From Burkholderia pyrrocinia (GTDB lineage Bacteria > Pseudomonadota > Gammaproteobacteria > Burkholderiales > Burkholderiaceae), in NCBI RefSeq assembly GCF_003330765.1, contig NZ_CP024903.1:1426001-1490000 (forward strand): 64,000 nucleotides of DNA, read 5' to 3'. The position numbers and the translations under genes are program-made. Positions 1 to 8,340 of this stretch are shown in pieces (positions within the stretch are counted from its first letter, which is position 1; the number at the start of each line of letters is the position of its first letter). The notes beneath the pieces were generated by a model, which made no database searches, was not told the origin of the DNA, and worked only from the letters and a program-made list of their open reading frames with translations.

Positions 1-1
1 C

Positions 2-130
2 GCGCCCACCGATGCGCTGTGGCGATATGTGCGCGAACGCGTGCCGGCCTACCAGGACGACAGGCCGCTGGCGGACGACATCGCGATCGCCACCGGCATT
101 GTCGCGGGCGTGCCGCCGCCCGTGAAGTGA
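2..130 (+). CDS. C-terminal end of an aromatic amino acid ammonia-lyase-like protein (HutH-like), partial
   Basis: Only the last 42 residues lie in the window, ending at the TGA at 128-130. The tail has an arginine-rich helix followed by a D-D-R-P-L-A-D-D-I pattern, which resembles the C-terminus of histidine ammonia-lyase (HutH), the enzyme that deaminates histidine to urocanate. The next gene is a HutC-type repressor 70 bp downstream on the same strand, a usual neighbour of hutH, which supports the guess. The visible part contains no active-site residue, so another lyase of the HAL/PAL family or an unrelated enzyme is possible. There is no independent proof. Confidence 0.45.
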   Translation, partial: APTDALWRYVRERVPAYQDDRPLADDIAIATGIVAGVPPPVK

Positions 131-200
131 CGACGGAAGACCGGCCGTCGAGCGACGCGACGGCCAGCGGGCGATCCATCATTCATTCGGTCGAGGGCGC

Positions 201-956
201 ATGAACGAAACGGAACAACAACTTGCCGGCCGGCCGGCGAGTGCACCGGGCGACGGTGTGCCGGCGCGCGCGTTGCCGGCCTACCAGCAGATCAAGCGCT
301 ACGTCGTCGAGCGGATCGCGAACGGCGACTGGAAGCCCGGCGGCGCGATTCCGACCGAAGCAGAACTGGTCAAGGAGTTCGGCGTCGCGCGGATGACGGT
401 GTCGCGCGCGCTGCGCGAGCTGACCGCCGAGCGCGTACTGACCCGCATCCAGGGCGCCGGTACGTTCGTCGAACGGCGGCATTACGAATCGACGGTGCTG
501 GAAATCCGCAACATCGCGGACGAGATTGCGGAGCGCGGCCATCGGCACAGCGCGCGCGTGTTGCTGATCGAAAGCAGCGACGATCAGGAGGCGATCGAGG
601 CGCTCGGGCTCCGTTCCGGGCCCGTGTTCCATTCGCGCATCGTGCATTACGAGGAAGGGGAACCGATCCAGTTTGAGGATCGGTACGTCAATCCGGCGTT
701 GTTTCCCGCGTATCTGGAACAGGATTTCACGGTCGAGACGCCGAATCATTACATGGTGAGGCTTGCGCCGATCCAGCGCGCCGAGTTCCGGATCTATGCG
801 CAGAAGCCCGACGCGCAGGTGCGCCGGCACCTCGTGATGGAAATCGGCGAGCCGTGCCTGTTGCTCAGGCGCCGCACGTGGGTCGGTGAGGATGTCGCGA
901 CGTCGGTGCGGTTGTGGCATCCGGCGTCGCGGTTTCATTTGGCGGGGAAGGTGTAG
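201..956 (+). CDS. hutC: Histidine utilisation repressor HutC (GntR family, UTRA domain)
   Basis: 251-residue regulator. Residues about 26-92 form a GntR winged helix-turn-helix (TEAELVKEFGVARMTVSRAL) and residues about 110-245 a UTRA effector domain. The stretches NIADEIAERGHRH, VFHSRIVHYE, FEDRYVNPALFPAYLEQDF and EPCLLLRRRTW are typical of HutC, which represses hut genes and is released by urocanate. The N-terminal 22 residues are a low-complexity extension. The ATG at 201 is kept because the HTH must be included and no later ATG precedes it. It follows a HutH-like gene, but the genes after it are not hut genes, so this may be a hutHC fragment of the pathway or a paralogous regulator. Confidence 0.85.
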   Translation: MNETEQQLAGRPASAPGDGVPARALPAYQQIKRYVVERIANGDWKPGGAIPTEAELVKEFGVARMTVSRALRELTAERVLTRIQGAGTFVERRHYESTVLEIRNIADEIAERGHRHSARVLLIESSDDQEAIEALGLRSGPVFHSRIVHYEEGEPIQFEDRYVNPALFPAYLEQDFTVETPNHYMVRLAPIQRAEFRIYAQKPDAQVRRHLVMEIGEPCLLLRRRTWVGEDVATSVRLWHPASRFHLAGKV

Positions 957-1076
957 GCATTTGTGTTGCCGATGTGACGTCCGGTCGGACCCGAACGCCG
1001 TCATCGAGTACAGGCGATCGACGCGTGTATCCTGCCGCTCGTCCGATCGGGCCCGGCCAGCCGTCGCCGACCCGGC

Positions 1077-1496
1077 CTAGATTCGCTCCAGCGTCCGGTG
1101 ATCGGCTTCGCCGCCGAAATACTTTTCAAGCGCTTCCACGAACACTGCGTTGTCCGACGTCGCATGCGCGAACAACGTGACCGACGACCGGAATTTCAGG
1201 TCATCCGGATAACCGAAAATCGTCTTGATCGAGCGGCCCTCGACGTTGTTGACGAGCCGCGTGCATTCACGCAGCCGCTCGCCGAGCAGCGGATGCTGAA
1301 GATACGCGACGGCTTCGGCCAGCGTCGAGATCGCGTACCGTTGTGCCATCGCGCTGTCTCCCAGCCCTTCGATTTGCGGGAACACGAACCACATCCAGTG
1401 ACTTCGCTTGAGCCCGTTCCTCAACTCGACACATACCTGCGCATACACCGCATCCTGTGCGTCGACAAAGCGTTGAAGATCATAGGGATCGTCCAT
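1077..1496 (-). CDS. DUF1810 family protein
   Basis: 139 residues beginning MDDPYDLQRFVDAQD. The family signature is clear: DLQRFVDAQ, an SHWMWFVFPQ motif, then QRYAISTLAEA and a C-terminal LFAHATSDNAVFVEALEKYF. DUF1810 proteins are small soluble proteins without an established function (some databases label them calpastatin-like). The ATG at 1496 was chosen because the family starts there and GGAGG lies 5 nt upstream; the longer reading frame to 1751 would add 85 arginine-rich residues of poor coding character. It is transcribed away from the next gene, with about 265 bp between them. It appears to be a stand-alone gene. Confidence 0.85.
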   Translation of the reverse strand: MDDPYDLQRFVDAQDAVYAQVCVELRNGLKRSHWMWFVFPQIEGLGDSAMAQRYAISTLAEAVAYLQHPLLGERLRECTRLVNNVEGRSIKTIFGYPDDLKFRSSVTLFAHATSDNAVFVEALEKYFGGEADHRTLERI

Positions 1497-1761
1497 GTCG
1501 CCCTCCGTCTGTTCGTCCGTCCGTCCGTCACGGCGCGGCAAGCCGCCTGAACGATCATTGTGAGCGCTGCCCGGACGGCGCGCAAACGCGCCCCAAAGCC
1601 GTTTGCTCGCGCCGCGTGACCGCGCGCACGCCGTTGTGTGGCCACGTGCCGGCAACGGGCGTAGCATTGGGATAGCGTCCGGCCGCGATCCTGACGGATC
1701 GACGATGCATGCCGGTCCGGCCGCAGCCGGCCACACGTCGTGGCCCGGCAAAGGAGCCTCG

Positions 1762-4515
1762 ATGCGCTCGCAAGCGATGTCCGTCTCGCGCCTGAGACGC
1801 TATGCGATCACGGCTGCGGTCGTCATCGTCTGCCTGATCGTCATCGGGCGCATCACCGGTATCCTGGTCGACTGGCTCTGGTTCTCGTCGATCGGTTATG
1901 TCGGCGTTTTCTGGACGATCCTGTCCGCGAGGGTGCTGCTGTTCGTCGCCGTGTTCGCGGTGTCGGCGGCCGCCATCGGCGCATCGGGGTTGCTCGCGCA
2001 TCGCTATGCAAGTCCCGTCGATATCTGGCAAGTGGAAGACATCTCGTCGACGCGCGCGGAGGAGGCCATCCGTGCGCTGGCGGGGCAGGTCGCGTCGCGG
2101 ATTCCATGGCGGGCGGTCATCGCCGGCGGCGCGGTTCTCCTCGGGCTGGCGATCGCCGGCGGCGCGATGTCGAGCTGGGACCTCGCGCTTCGCTTTCTGC
2201 ATCAGGTGCCGTTCGGCGCGCGCGATCCGATCTTCGGCAAGGACATCGGCTTCTATCTGTTCTCGCTGCCCGTGTGGATCGCGCTGAAGAACGGGCTGCT
2301 CGAACTCGTCCTCTGCTGCGCGATCGCCGCAGGCGGCGTCTACTGGCTGCGCGGCGACATCATGCTCCGGCCGCAGAAGGGGATTTCGTTCGCCGCGGCC
2401 GCTCACGGTTCGGCGCTGCTGGCGCTGTTCTTCCTGCTGAAAGCCTGGTCGTGGTGGCTCGAACGCTTCCTGCTGCTCTACGACAACAACGGTGTCGTGG
2501 TCGGCGCCGGCTATACGGATATCCACGTGATGCTGCCGGTGCTGTGGCTGCTCGTGGGCCTCGCCATCGCGTCGGCCGTCGCGATGCTGGTCAACATGCG
2601 CCGGCCCGGCTATCGGCTGCCTGCCGCTGCGGCGCTGCTGGTGTTCGGCTGTTCGTTCGCGCTCGGCCTCATCTATCCCGCGCTGTTCCAGCGCTTCTAC
2701 GTCAAACCGAGCGAACTGCAGCTCGAGACGCCTTATATCCAGCACAACATCGCGCTGACGAGGCAGGCCTACGGTCTCGCGCAGATCGAGGTCAAGCCGT
2801 TCTCGGCCGGGCAGGACCTGACTCTCGCGTCGCTGCAGGCCAATCGTGCGACCATCGACAACATCCGCCTGTGGGATGTGCAGCCGCTGATGGATACCTA
2901 CGCGCAGTTGCAGGAGATCCGGACTTACTACAAGTTTTTCTCGGTGGATATCGACCGCTACCGGCTCGACTCCGGGTACCGGCAGGTGATGCTGTCGGCA
3001 CGCGAACTGGAGCAGACGATGCTTCCGGAGAACGCCCGAACCTGGGTGAACCTGCATCTGCTGTTCACCCACGGCAATGGCGTCGTGATGTCGCCGGTCA
3101 CCGAGAAATCCACGGAAGGCTTGCCGTCGCTCTACCTGCGCGATATTCCGCCTGCCGCGAACGGCGGGCCGGCGATCCGGGAACCGCGCATTTACTTCGG
3201 AGAAGGCGAGCTGGGTTATGTGATCGTGAAGGGCAGCGTGCCCGAATTCGACTACCCGAAGGGCGACAGCAACGTCTATACGGCTTACAGCGGGCGCGAC
3301 GGTGTCGCCATCGGCGGCGCCGCGCGTCGCAGCCTCTTCGCGTGGCAGTTCGGCGATCCAAACATCCTCCTGACCCACTACATCACGAACGAGAGCAGGA
3401 TCCTGTTTCACCGCAACATCCGGGACCGGATACGCACGATCGCGCCGTTCCTCGCGCTCGACCACGACCCGTACGTCGTGGCAAGCAACGGACGCCTGTT
3501 CTGGATGCAGGATGCCTATACGACCAGCCGCTGGTTTCCGTATGCGCCGCCGGGAGTCGGCGATGGATCCAACTACATCCGCAACGCGGTCAAGGTGGTG
3601 GTCGATGCGTACAACGGCACGGTCGACCTCTATGTCAGCGATCCGGCCGATCCGCTCGTGCGGACCTACGCGCGCATCTTCCCCGGCATGTTCAAACCGC
3701 TCGACGCGATGCCGCAGGACCTTCAGCAGCATATCCGCTACCCCGAAGATCTGTTTCTGATCCAGGCGAACCTCTACCGCGCGTACCACATGGATGCGCC
3801 GGAAGTTTTCTACAACCGCGAGGACCTCTGGCAGTTCCCCCGGGCGCTGGGCGATATCGACGGCGGAGACGCTGCCAACACGCGGATGGCGCCGTACTAC
3901 ACGCTCATGAGATTGCCGGGGGATACGCAGGCCGGGTTCGTGCTGATGCTGCCGATGGTGCCGAGCCAGCGCGAGAACATGATCGCGTGGCTGGCCGCGC
4001 GTTGCGATTCGCCCGGGTACGGCAAGCTGATCGTCTACACGTTCCCGAAGGACAAGCTGGTCTACGGGCCGTTCCAGATCGAGGCCCGCATCCAGCAAAG
4101 CACGGAAATCTCGCAGCAGATCTCGCTGTGGAACCAGATGGGCTCGCGCGTCATTCGCGGCCATCTCGTGGTCGTGCCGATCGAGAATTCGATCCTCTAC
4201 GTGTCGCCGCTCTATCTGCGCGCGGCGTCGGGCCAGTTGCCCGAGCTGAAGCGGGTGATCGCCGCTTATGGCGACCGCGTCGTGATGGAGGAAAACCTGA
4301 GCGAGGCGCTGGCGGCGCTCTTCAAGGAGACGGGGCCGGTGGCGGCGCCGGCTCGCGGCGCGGCGGATGCGCGCGCTCGCGAGGCGCTTGCCCACTACGA
4401 CCGCGCGATCGAGCGGATGAAGGCCGGAGACTGGGCCGGCTTCGGGGCGGAACTCGACGCACTTCGGCCGCTGCTCGAAGCGCTGGGTGCCACTCGTGCG
4501 GAGAACAAGAAGTGA
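1762..4515 (+). CDS. UPF0182 (COG1615) family large inner-membrane protein
   Basis: 917 residues. The first ~320 residues hold about seven hydrophobic segments (for example YAITAAVVIVCLIVIGRI and VLLFVAVFAVSAAAIGASGL), followed by a large soluble domain of ~600 residues and an alanine-rich C-terminus. Conserved stretches such as DWLWFSSIGYVGVF, DIGFYLFSLPVW and YPEDLFLIQANLYRAYH are characteristic of UPF0182, a family whose function is unknown. I chose the ATG at 1762, preceded by AAAGGAG at 7 nt, over an upstream in-frame ATG at 1603 that would add 53 non-membrane, low-quality residues. It converges on the MFS gene that follows. Confidence 0.88.
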   Translation: MRSQAMSVSRLRRYAITAAVVIVCLIVIGRITGILVDWLWFSSIGYVGVFWTILSARVLLFVAVFAVSAAAIGASGLLAHRYASPVDIWQVEDISSTRAEEAIRALAGQVASRIPWRAVIAGGAVLLGLAIAGGAMSSWDLALRFLHQVPFGARDPIFGKDIGFYLFSLPVWIALKNGLLELVLCCAIAAGGVYWLRGDIMLRPQKGISFAAAAHGSALLALFFLLKAWSWWLERFLLLYDNNGVVVGAGYTDIHVMLPVLWLLVGLAIASAVAMLVNMRRPGYRLPAAAALLVFGCSFALGLIYPALFQRFYVKPSELQLETPYIQHNIALTRQAYGLAQIEVKPFSAGQDLTLASLQANRATIDNIRLWDVQPLMDTYAQLQEIRTYYKFFSVDIDRYRLDSGYRQVMLSARELEQTMLPENARTWVNLHLLFTHGNGVVMSPVTEKSTEGLPSLYLRDIPPAANGGPAIREPRIYFGEGELGYVIVKGSVPEFDYPKGDSNVYTAYSGRDGVAIGGAARRSLFAWQFGDPNILLTHYITNESRILFHRNIRDRIRTIAPFLALDHDPYVVASNGRLFWMQDAYTTSRWFPYAPPGVGDGSNYIRNAVKVVVDAYNGTVDLYVSDPADPLVRTYARIFPGMFKPLDAMPQDLQQHIRYPEDLFLIQANLYRAYHMDAPEVFYNREDLWQFPRALGDIDGGDAANTRMAPYYTLMRLPGDTQAGFVLMLPMVPSQRENMIAWLAARCDSPGYGKLIVYTFPKDKLVYGPFQIEARIQQSTEISQQISLWNQMGSRVIRGHLVVVPIENSILYVSPLYLRAASGQLPELKRVIAAYGDRVVMEENLSEALAALFKETGPVAAPARGAADARAREALAHYDRAIERMKAGDWAGFGAELDALRPLLEALGATRAENKK

Positions 4516-4552
4516 GCGGGGGGCAGAAACGCAACCACCCCCAACCACTCCG

Positions 4553-5923
4553 TCACGTCAGCGGCGGCGCGTGCCCATGATCCCCCAAAGTCCGCGCGTC
4601 GTCGTATTCCCGCGAAATATCCTTGTTCGTGTAATCACCGAGTTTCGACGCGGCGACCAGACTGAGCACCGCACACACCAGCACGTACACCGCGATCGCA
4701 TACCCCGAGTGGTAGTACGCGAACAGTGCCGTCGCGATCAACGGCGCCGGCCCCCCGGCAATGACCGACGCGAGCTGATAGCCCATCGACGCACCGCTAT
4801 ATCGCAACCGCCCGGTAAACGACTCGGCGATCAGTGCGGCCTGCGGCCCGTACATCATCGAATGCGGAACCAGCGACAGCACGATGGCCGCGAAGATCCA
4901 CATCGGGTTCCGGCTATCGACCATCGCGAAGTAGAGGAATCCGAACACACCGACGGCAGCCGCGCCGATCATGTACATGCGTCGCCGCCCGATCAAGTCG
5001 GACACGTGCCCGAACAGCGGGATGGTGAAGAATTCGACCACGGAAGCAGCCAGCACGGCCGTCAGCAGCAGGTTTCGCGTCACGCCCAGCGTCGTGATCC
5101 CGTATGTGAACACGAACGCCGTGAAGATATAGAACGGCGCCTGTTCGGCCATCCGCGCAAACGCCGACAGCACGATATCCTTCGGCTGCTTGCGCAACAC
5201 CTCGAGCATCGGCGTCTTTTCGATCCGGCGCTCGGCCAGCAGCTTCGCGAAGATCGGCGTCTCGAGAATATTCAAGCGGATATAGAGCCCGATCGCGACC
5301 AGCACGATGCTGAGGAGGAACGGCACGCGCCAACCCCACGCGAGGAAACTGCTGCCGGAAATCCAGCTCACGGCCAGCACGGCGAGGTTGGCAAGAAACA
5401 ATCCGGCCGGCACGCCGAACTGCGGCCACGACGCGACGAAGCCGCGATGCGAGTTGGTGCGCGCCCATTCCATCGACATCAGGACCGAGCCGCCCCATTC
5501 GCCGCCGACGCCAACGCCCTGGATGAAGCGCAGCACCGTGAGCAAAACGGCACCCCAGATGCCGATCGTCGCATAGGTTGGAACGAACGCGACGGCGAAC
5601 GTCGCGAGCCCCATCAGCAGCAGGGTCACGATCAGCGTGGCCTTGCGTCCGATGCGATCGCCGTAATGGCCGAAGATGGCCGCGCCGACCGGCCGCGCGA
5701 CAAAGCCGACGGCGTAAATCAGGAACGCCTGCAGCGTGCCGACGAGCGGGTGGGATTGAGGGAAGTAAAGCTTCGCGAAGACCAGCCCGGTAACCGTGCT
5801 GTAGAGGAAAAAGTCATACCATTCGATCGTGGTGCCAACCGTGCTGGCTATGACTGCGCGGCGCAACTGGCGCCGGGCTTCCTCGTCGGAAAGGGGCGTG
5901 GCCGCGGATTGCATGGCAGCCAT
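4553..5923 (-). CDS. MFS transporter, metabolite:H+ symporter (MHS) type
   Basis: 456 residues with twelve predicted membrane spans. The MHS hallmarks are visible: STVGTTIEWYDFFLYSTV in helix 1, PLVGTLQAFLIYAVGFVARPVGAAIFGHYGDRIGRK across helices 2-3, and RFIQGVGVGGEWGGSVLMSMEW in helix 4. Relatives import dicarboxylates, shikimate, alpha-ketoglutarate or aromatic acids with protons; the substrate cannot be read from sequence. The ATG at 5923 is preceded by GGGGGAG, whereas the longer frame adds 54 residues with no membrane signal. It is convergent with the UPF0182 gene (37 bp between stops) and appears monocistronic. Confidence 0.9.
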   Translation of the reverse strand: MAAMQSAATPLSDEEARRQLRRAVIASTVGTTIEWYDFFLYSTVTGLVFAKLYFPQSHPLVGTLQAFLIYAVGFVARPVGAAIFGHYGDRIGRKATLIVTLLLMGLATFAVAFVPTYATIGIWGAVLLTVLRFIQGVGVGGEWGGSVLMSMEWARTNSHRGFVASWPQFGVPAGLFLANLAVLAVSWISGSSFLAWGWRVPFLLSIVLVAIGLYIRLNILETPIFAKLLAERRIEKTPMLEVLRKQPKDIVLSAFARMAEQAPFYIFTAFVFTYGITTLGVTRNLLLTAVLAASVVEFFTIPLFGHVSDLIGRRRMYMIGAAAVGVFGFLYFAMVDSRNPMWIFAAIVLSLVPHSMMYGPQAALIAESFTGRLRYSGASMGYQLASVIAGGPAPLIATALFAYYHSGYAIAVYVLVCAVLSLVAASKLGDYTNKDISREYDDARTLGDHGHAPPLT

Positions 5924-6341
5924 TTGATATCTCCCCCTGAAAAGGGCGATAAAGGAATAGACCATTCGCAGCGCGACAGGTTCCGGGTTCTGGCAAGCGC
6001 GGGTCGTGTGCGGCGCTCGAACGCCTTTGCAGGGGCCGTCATTAGCTTGCGGATCCGTTTCCTTGACCGGTTGGATGCGTGGCATTCCCGGAGCCTCTCG
6101 CGGGCCGGGGTCGGGACGAAATCGGTGTAGCGGTCGCGGATGATCGAAATTGCCCGGTCGGCAGCGCCAGGATCCAGGAGACGATTATCCGGCCTCAAAT
6201 GGTGTCCCGATAAAAGTCGAGCGGCGCGAACACACGCCGGCCGACGCGCTACGGATACCGGCGCTGGGCGTCGCCGAAGCGACTTTCGCGGATGGTGAGG
6301 CTAGTGAAAGGGGGCAATGAGTGGTTGGCTCTACAACGAAT
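5924..6341. other. Gene-free interval between MFS gene and protease gene
   Basis: About 420 bp with no convincing open frame. It should hold the promoter of the leftward MFS gene (the Shine-Dalgarno GGGGGAG lies at about 5930-5937) and the end of the protease transcription unit. I see no repeat, tRNA or strong hairpin here. Confidence 0.5.
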
Positions 6342-6833
6342 TCAATAGCGGCGCCGATCTTTCACCAGCAGCCCATCGGGTGTCCACCTTCCGGCGTCAA
6401 GCGTGCCCAAAAGCATCGTGCGCGGGGGAGGCCCCTCTGGGTCGTTGTAATGAACGACGCGCTGCTGGATGCCCGTGATGACGATTACATGACCAATTTC
6501 AGGCTGACCAGGCCTATTCAGAAAATGGCCCGCAGCCCAGATCGGACCGGACTTCGTTAGTACTGCGGCGAGCCACTCGGGCGTAATTACCGTAGGCTGA
6601 TCAAGCGGCACGAGTCCTTCAACGGCGCATAAGTCCGCGATCCTTGCCGGGGGGAGTCCGTTGTCCGCCCGCCATAACGCCGGAATGCCCGGGCGCGGTC
6701 CAGGGCGGTGGAAGTACGAAACCATGCACGCTGCTGCATACCAGCACGCGTTTTCCAGCGTTTTGGAACCTGATTTGGTTTTCTTCACGCCGCTCTGATC
6801 GACCATCGGCACGTTTAATCTGACGTCTACCAT
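6342..6833 (-). CDS. Papain-like cysteine protease (PF12385/AvrRpt2-like fold)
   Basis: 163 residues, no signal peptide. A cysteine-protease triad is readable: Cys30 in NACWYAAACMVSY, His115 in IGHVIVITGI and Asn130-Asp131 in VHYNDPEG, with GPIWAAGHF between them. This is the pattern of the bacterial papain-like family that includes AvrRpt2; several members are secreted toxins or effectors, often linked to T6SS. The start ATG at 6833 has GGAG 7 nt upstream. The gene lies just outside the prophage and points the same way as the T6SS operon on the other side of it, so before prophage entry it may have stood downstream of the rhs/immunity genes. No immunity partner is visible beside it. The effector role is inference. 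Confidence 0.65.
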   Translation of the reverse strand: MVDVRLNVPMVDQSGVKKTKSGSKTLENACWYAAACMVSYFHRPGPRPGIPALWRADNGLPPARIADLCAVEGLVPLDQPTVITPEWLAAVLTKSGPIWAAGHFLNRPGQPEIGHVIVITGIQQRVVHYNDPEGPPPRTMLLGTLDAGRWTPDGLLVKDRRRY

Positions 6834-6903
6834 TTCGGGGCTCCAAGCAGGAGGGATCTCTAAGAGTATGAAGAATCGGGAACGGCGGCAACCATCCTGA
6901 TGA

Positions 6904-7050
6904 TCAATCTTGCCGAGACAGTTGGCGAACGCTCAGGCCCAGCCGTTCTGCTGCACGGCCCGGTTTCAGGTTCGTCTCGACCACCGACTGGATCACCTTG
7001 AGTCGGTCGAGTTCTCGCATCGTTATCGTGATCCGTTCCGTTGCAGCCAT
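6904..7050 (-). pseudogene. N-terminal remnant of an ISNCY/IS1202-family transposase
   Basis: A 48-residue frame starting MAATERITITMRELDRLKVI and running into GRAAERLGLSVRQLSR matches the N-terminal helix-turn-helix of ISNCY (IS1202 group) transposases, which are about 400-450 residues long. The frame stops at 6904-6906. In the neighbouring frame the sequence continues RLIIRM before losing similarity, so there is a frameshift followed by a deletion of the whole catalytic part. It is not functional. Confidence 0.7.
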
Positions 7051-7139
7051 CGAAGGCTCCAGCGCTGGATTTTCGGCGGCCGGTCAGCTTACGCGGCCCG
7101 AAAGCGGACATTTCCATGTAGCCAAAAGCGGACATTACA
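6904..7139 (-). mobile_element. ISNCY/IS1202-type insertion sequence remnant (one end only)
   Basis: Besides the truncated transposase start, the segment retains an IS end: the 12-mer AAAGCGGACATT occurs twice in direct orientation (7101-7112 and 7125-7136), as expected of iterated transposase-binding sites in a terminal region. The other end of the element is missing; host sequence resumes near 6900. The remnant lies only about 20 bp from the predicted prophage end and separates the protease gene from the prophage. Confidence 0.6.
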
Positions 7140-7158
7140 ACTTTGCTCTTACAACAAA

Positions 7159-7186
7159 ATATTCGATAATTCATGTTATGTAAAGT
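7159..7186 (+). repeat. Candidate left prophage attachment site, dif-like
   Basis: A 28-bp stretch built like a XerCD site: a left arm ending GATAA, a 6-nt centre TTCATG and a right arm TTATGTAAAGT that matches 9 of 11 bases of the classical dif XerD arm TTATGTTAAAT. The 15 bp at 7170-7184 recur with one mismatch at 45154-45168, the other predicted end of the prophage. All phage genes lie between the two copies. Confidence 0.5.
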
Positions 7187-7283
7187 CAGGCTGCTAACAA
7201 AACCGGTACTTCTGTCAGGTTGAATGAAACTGTTTGTAAACATACTTACAATTCCTTACACAGTTTCGATTCCCGCAACGCCT

Positions 7284-7811
7284 ATGAATGCCGCCGACCG
7301 CCGTCACGGCGCGCTGACCGATTTTCTCGCGCTCACTGACGGCCTGTCCATCGCTCGAATCGCGCAGACGCTCCGCTGTTGCTCCCGCACCGTCCGGAAC
7401 TACGTCGCCGGTCGCTCGCCGATCCCGTGGCATCGCATCGAAGTCCTGCGCCTGCTGGCGCTCGAATCCAACCGTGCAGCACATGAGACGGCGACGCCCG
7501 GCGAGCGCGCCGACGCGCCGTCGCCAGTACGCGCGAACATCGAGCCGGACCCGAACGCCCCCGACGTGCCACCCGATGAAATGCTTGCATGGGTCGGCGT
7601 CCACGCCCCGCATTACCTGTCGAGCCAACGCAGCCTCACGCACTACATTCGCGGGTGGAACGTGGTCGACAAAATCCGTCGCGCCAAGAGCGAAGGCACG
7701 TTCACGGCCGTGCTCGCCAAGTGGCGCACGCTCGTGCCGGATCTGCCGCGTGCGTGGCGCTCCGGTCCACTATGGACCGGCATCGGGCCACCTGCCTACG
7801 TTCCCCCATAA
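7284..7811 (+). CDS. Prophage protein with N-terminal helix-turn-helix, function unknown
   Basis: 175 residues from the ATG at 7284; an in-frame ATG at 7224 would add 20 residues encoded by AT-rich, promoter-like DNA, so I prefer the inner start although neither has a strong Shine-Dalgarno. Residues about 14-50 (LSIARIAQTLRCCSRTVRNYVAGRSPIPWHRIEVL) look like a DNA-binding helix-turn-helix; shown here as a region, the key part is RCCSRTVRNYVAG. The C-terminal half is tryptophan-rich with no family I recognise. It is the first gene inside the left prophage end and may be a phage regulator. It is not an integrase: there is no R-H-R-Y constellation and it is too short. Confidence 0.55.
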   Translation: MNAADRRHGALTDFLALTDGLSIARIAQTLRCCSRTVRNYVAGRSPIPWHRIEVLRLLALESNRAAHETATPGERADAPSPVRANIEPDPNAPDVPPDEMLAWVGVHAPHYLSSQRSLTHYIRGWNVVDKIRRAKSEGTFTAVLAKWRTLVPDLPRAWRSGPLWTGIGPPAYVPP

Positions 7812-7858
7812 ACGGCGCCCAACGGCTATATCGGCCCCCGGGCGCCCTGATCCGGATG

Positions 7859-7901
7859 TTGACACCGGCTGACGCGCCCGAAATACTGTATATCCATACA
7901 G
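7859..7901 (+). promoter_or_regulatory. Promoter overlapped by a LexA (SOS) box
   Basis: TTGACA at 7859-7864 is followed after 17 bp by AATACT (7882-7887), a usable sigma-70 pair. CTGTATATCCATACAG at 7886-7901 is a perfect 6-bp inverted repeat and fits the LexA consensus CTGT-N8-ACAG exactly, placed over the -10 and start point. Repressor bound here would block transcription of the gene starting at 7920 and possibly of the PAAR/effector genes after it. Confidence 0.75.
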
Positions 7902-7919
7902 CATTCGTTTTCGAGCATC

Positions 7920-8258
7920 ATGCAGCGCGACGACGACGAAAACGTGTTGGAGTTCTTCGAAGAGCGCGCCGCGATCATGACCTTCGACGGCGGGATTCGG
8001 CGCTACGACGCGGACTTTCGCGCGATGGTACGCACGCGCCTGTACTTCGAGCCGCGCGGCATCGCCATGCCGACGGGCGGGTATTTCTCGGCCTTCTGGA
8101 ACAGCGAATTCGGGTGGAACGACAACGACGGAACGGTTGTGGTGTTCCCCTGCGCCGTTGTCCTGCTTTCTATGTGGTGGTCTGCGGTGGACGAAGCCGA
8201 CCGCGCCGGACGCTGTTACACGCGGCTGTTGCGACCCTCGGTCGATCCGGATTGGTAG
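7920..8258 (+). CDS. Small prophage protein of unknown function behind a LexA box
   Basis: 112 residues, acidic N-terminus (QRDDDENVLEFFEERAAIM), no signal peptide, one moderately hydrophobic stretch (VVVFPCAVVLLSMWWSAV, residues about 73-90). I do not recognise the family. It begins about 25 nt downstream of the predicted start point of a LexA-controlled promoter. In phage 186, a P2 relative, the LexA-controlled gene is tum, whose product inactivates the CI repressor; a similar antirepressor role is an attractive inference here, but sequence similarity to Tum is not evident. The ribosome-binding site is weak. It is followed 82 bp later by the PAAR gene. Confidence 0.6.
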   Translation: MQRDDDENVLEFFEERAAIMTFDGGIRRYDADFRAMVRTRLYFEPRGIAMPTGGYFSAFWNSEFGWNDNDGTVVVFPCAVVLLSMWWSAVDEADRAGRCYTRLLRPSVDPDW

Positions 8259-8340
8259 AATCCCCGTCGAATCGTCCGAACAAAACTGAGAGAGGCCGAC
8301 GCGCTAGGCGCCGAGGCCACATATTTCGAGGGGCACAAGC

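Noticed and set aside
1555..4548. 997-codon open frame antisense to the UPF0182 gene, and a similar 946-codon frame on the same strand
   Set aside because: Arginine/alanine/histidine-rich shadow of a real high-GC gene; no family features and it runs opposite a well-conserved protein.
4487..6130. 547-codon + strand frame opposite the MFS transporter
   Set aside because: Glutamine/arginine/histidine-rich antisense shadow of a clear membrane transporter.
7159..7186. Calling this site the chromosomal dif
   Set aside because: The left arm matches the dif consensus poorly outside its last bases, so it is at most dif-like; a tRNA target was also looked for at both ends and not found.
6860..7243. 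127-codon - strand frame near the left prophage end
   Set aside because: It reads out of frame through the ISNCY transposase remnant and its terminal repeats; only the short RLIIR stretch fits the transposase, so it is a decayed IS and not a gene.
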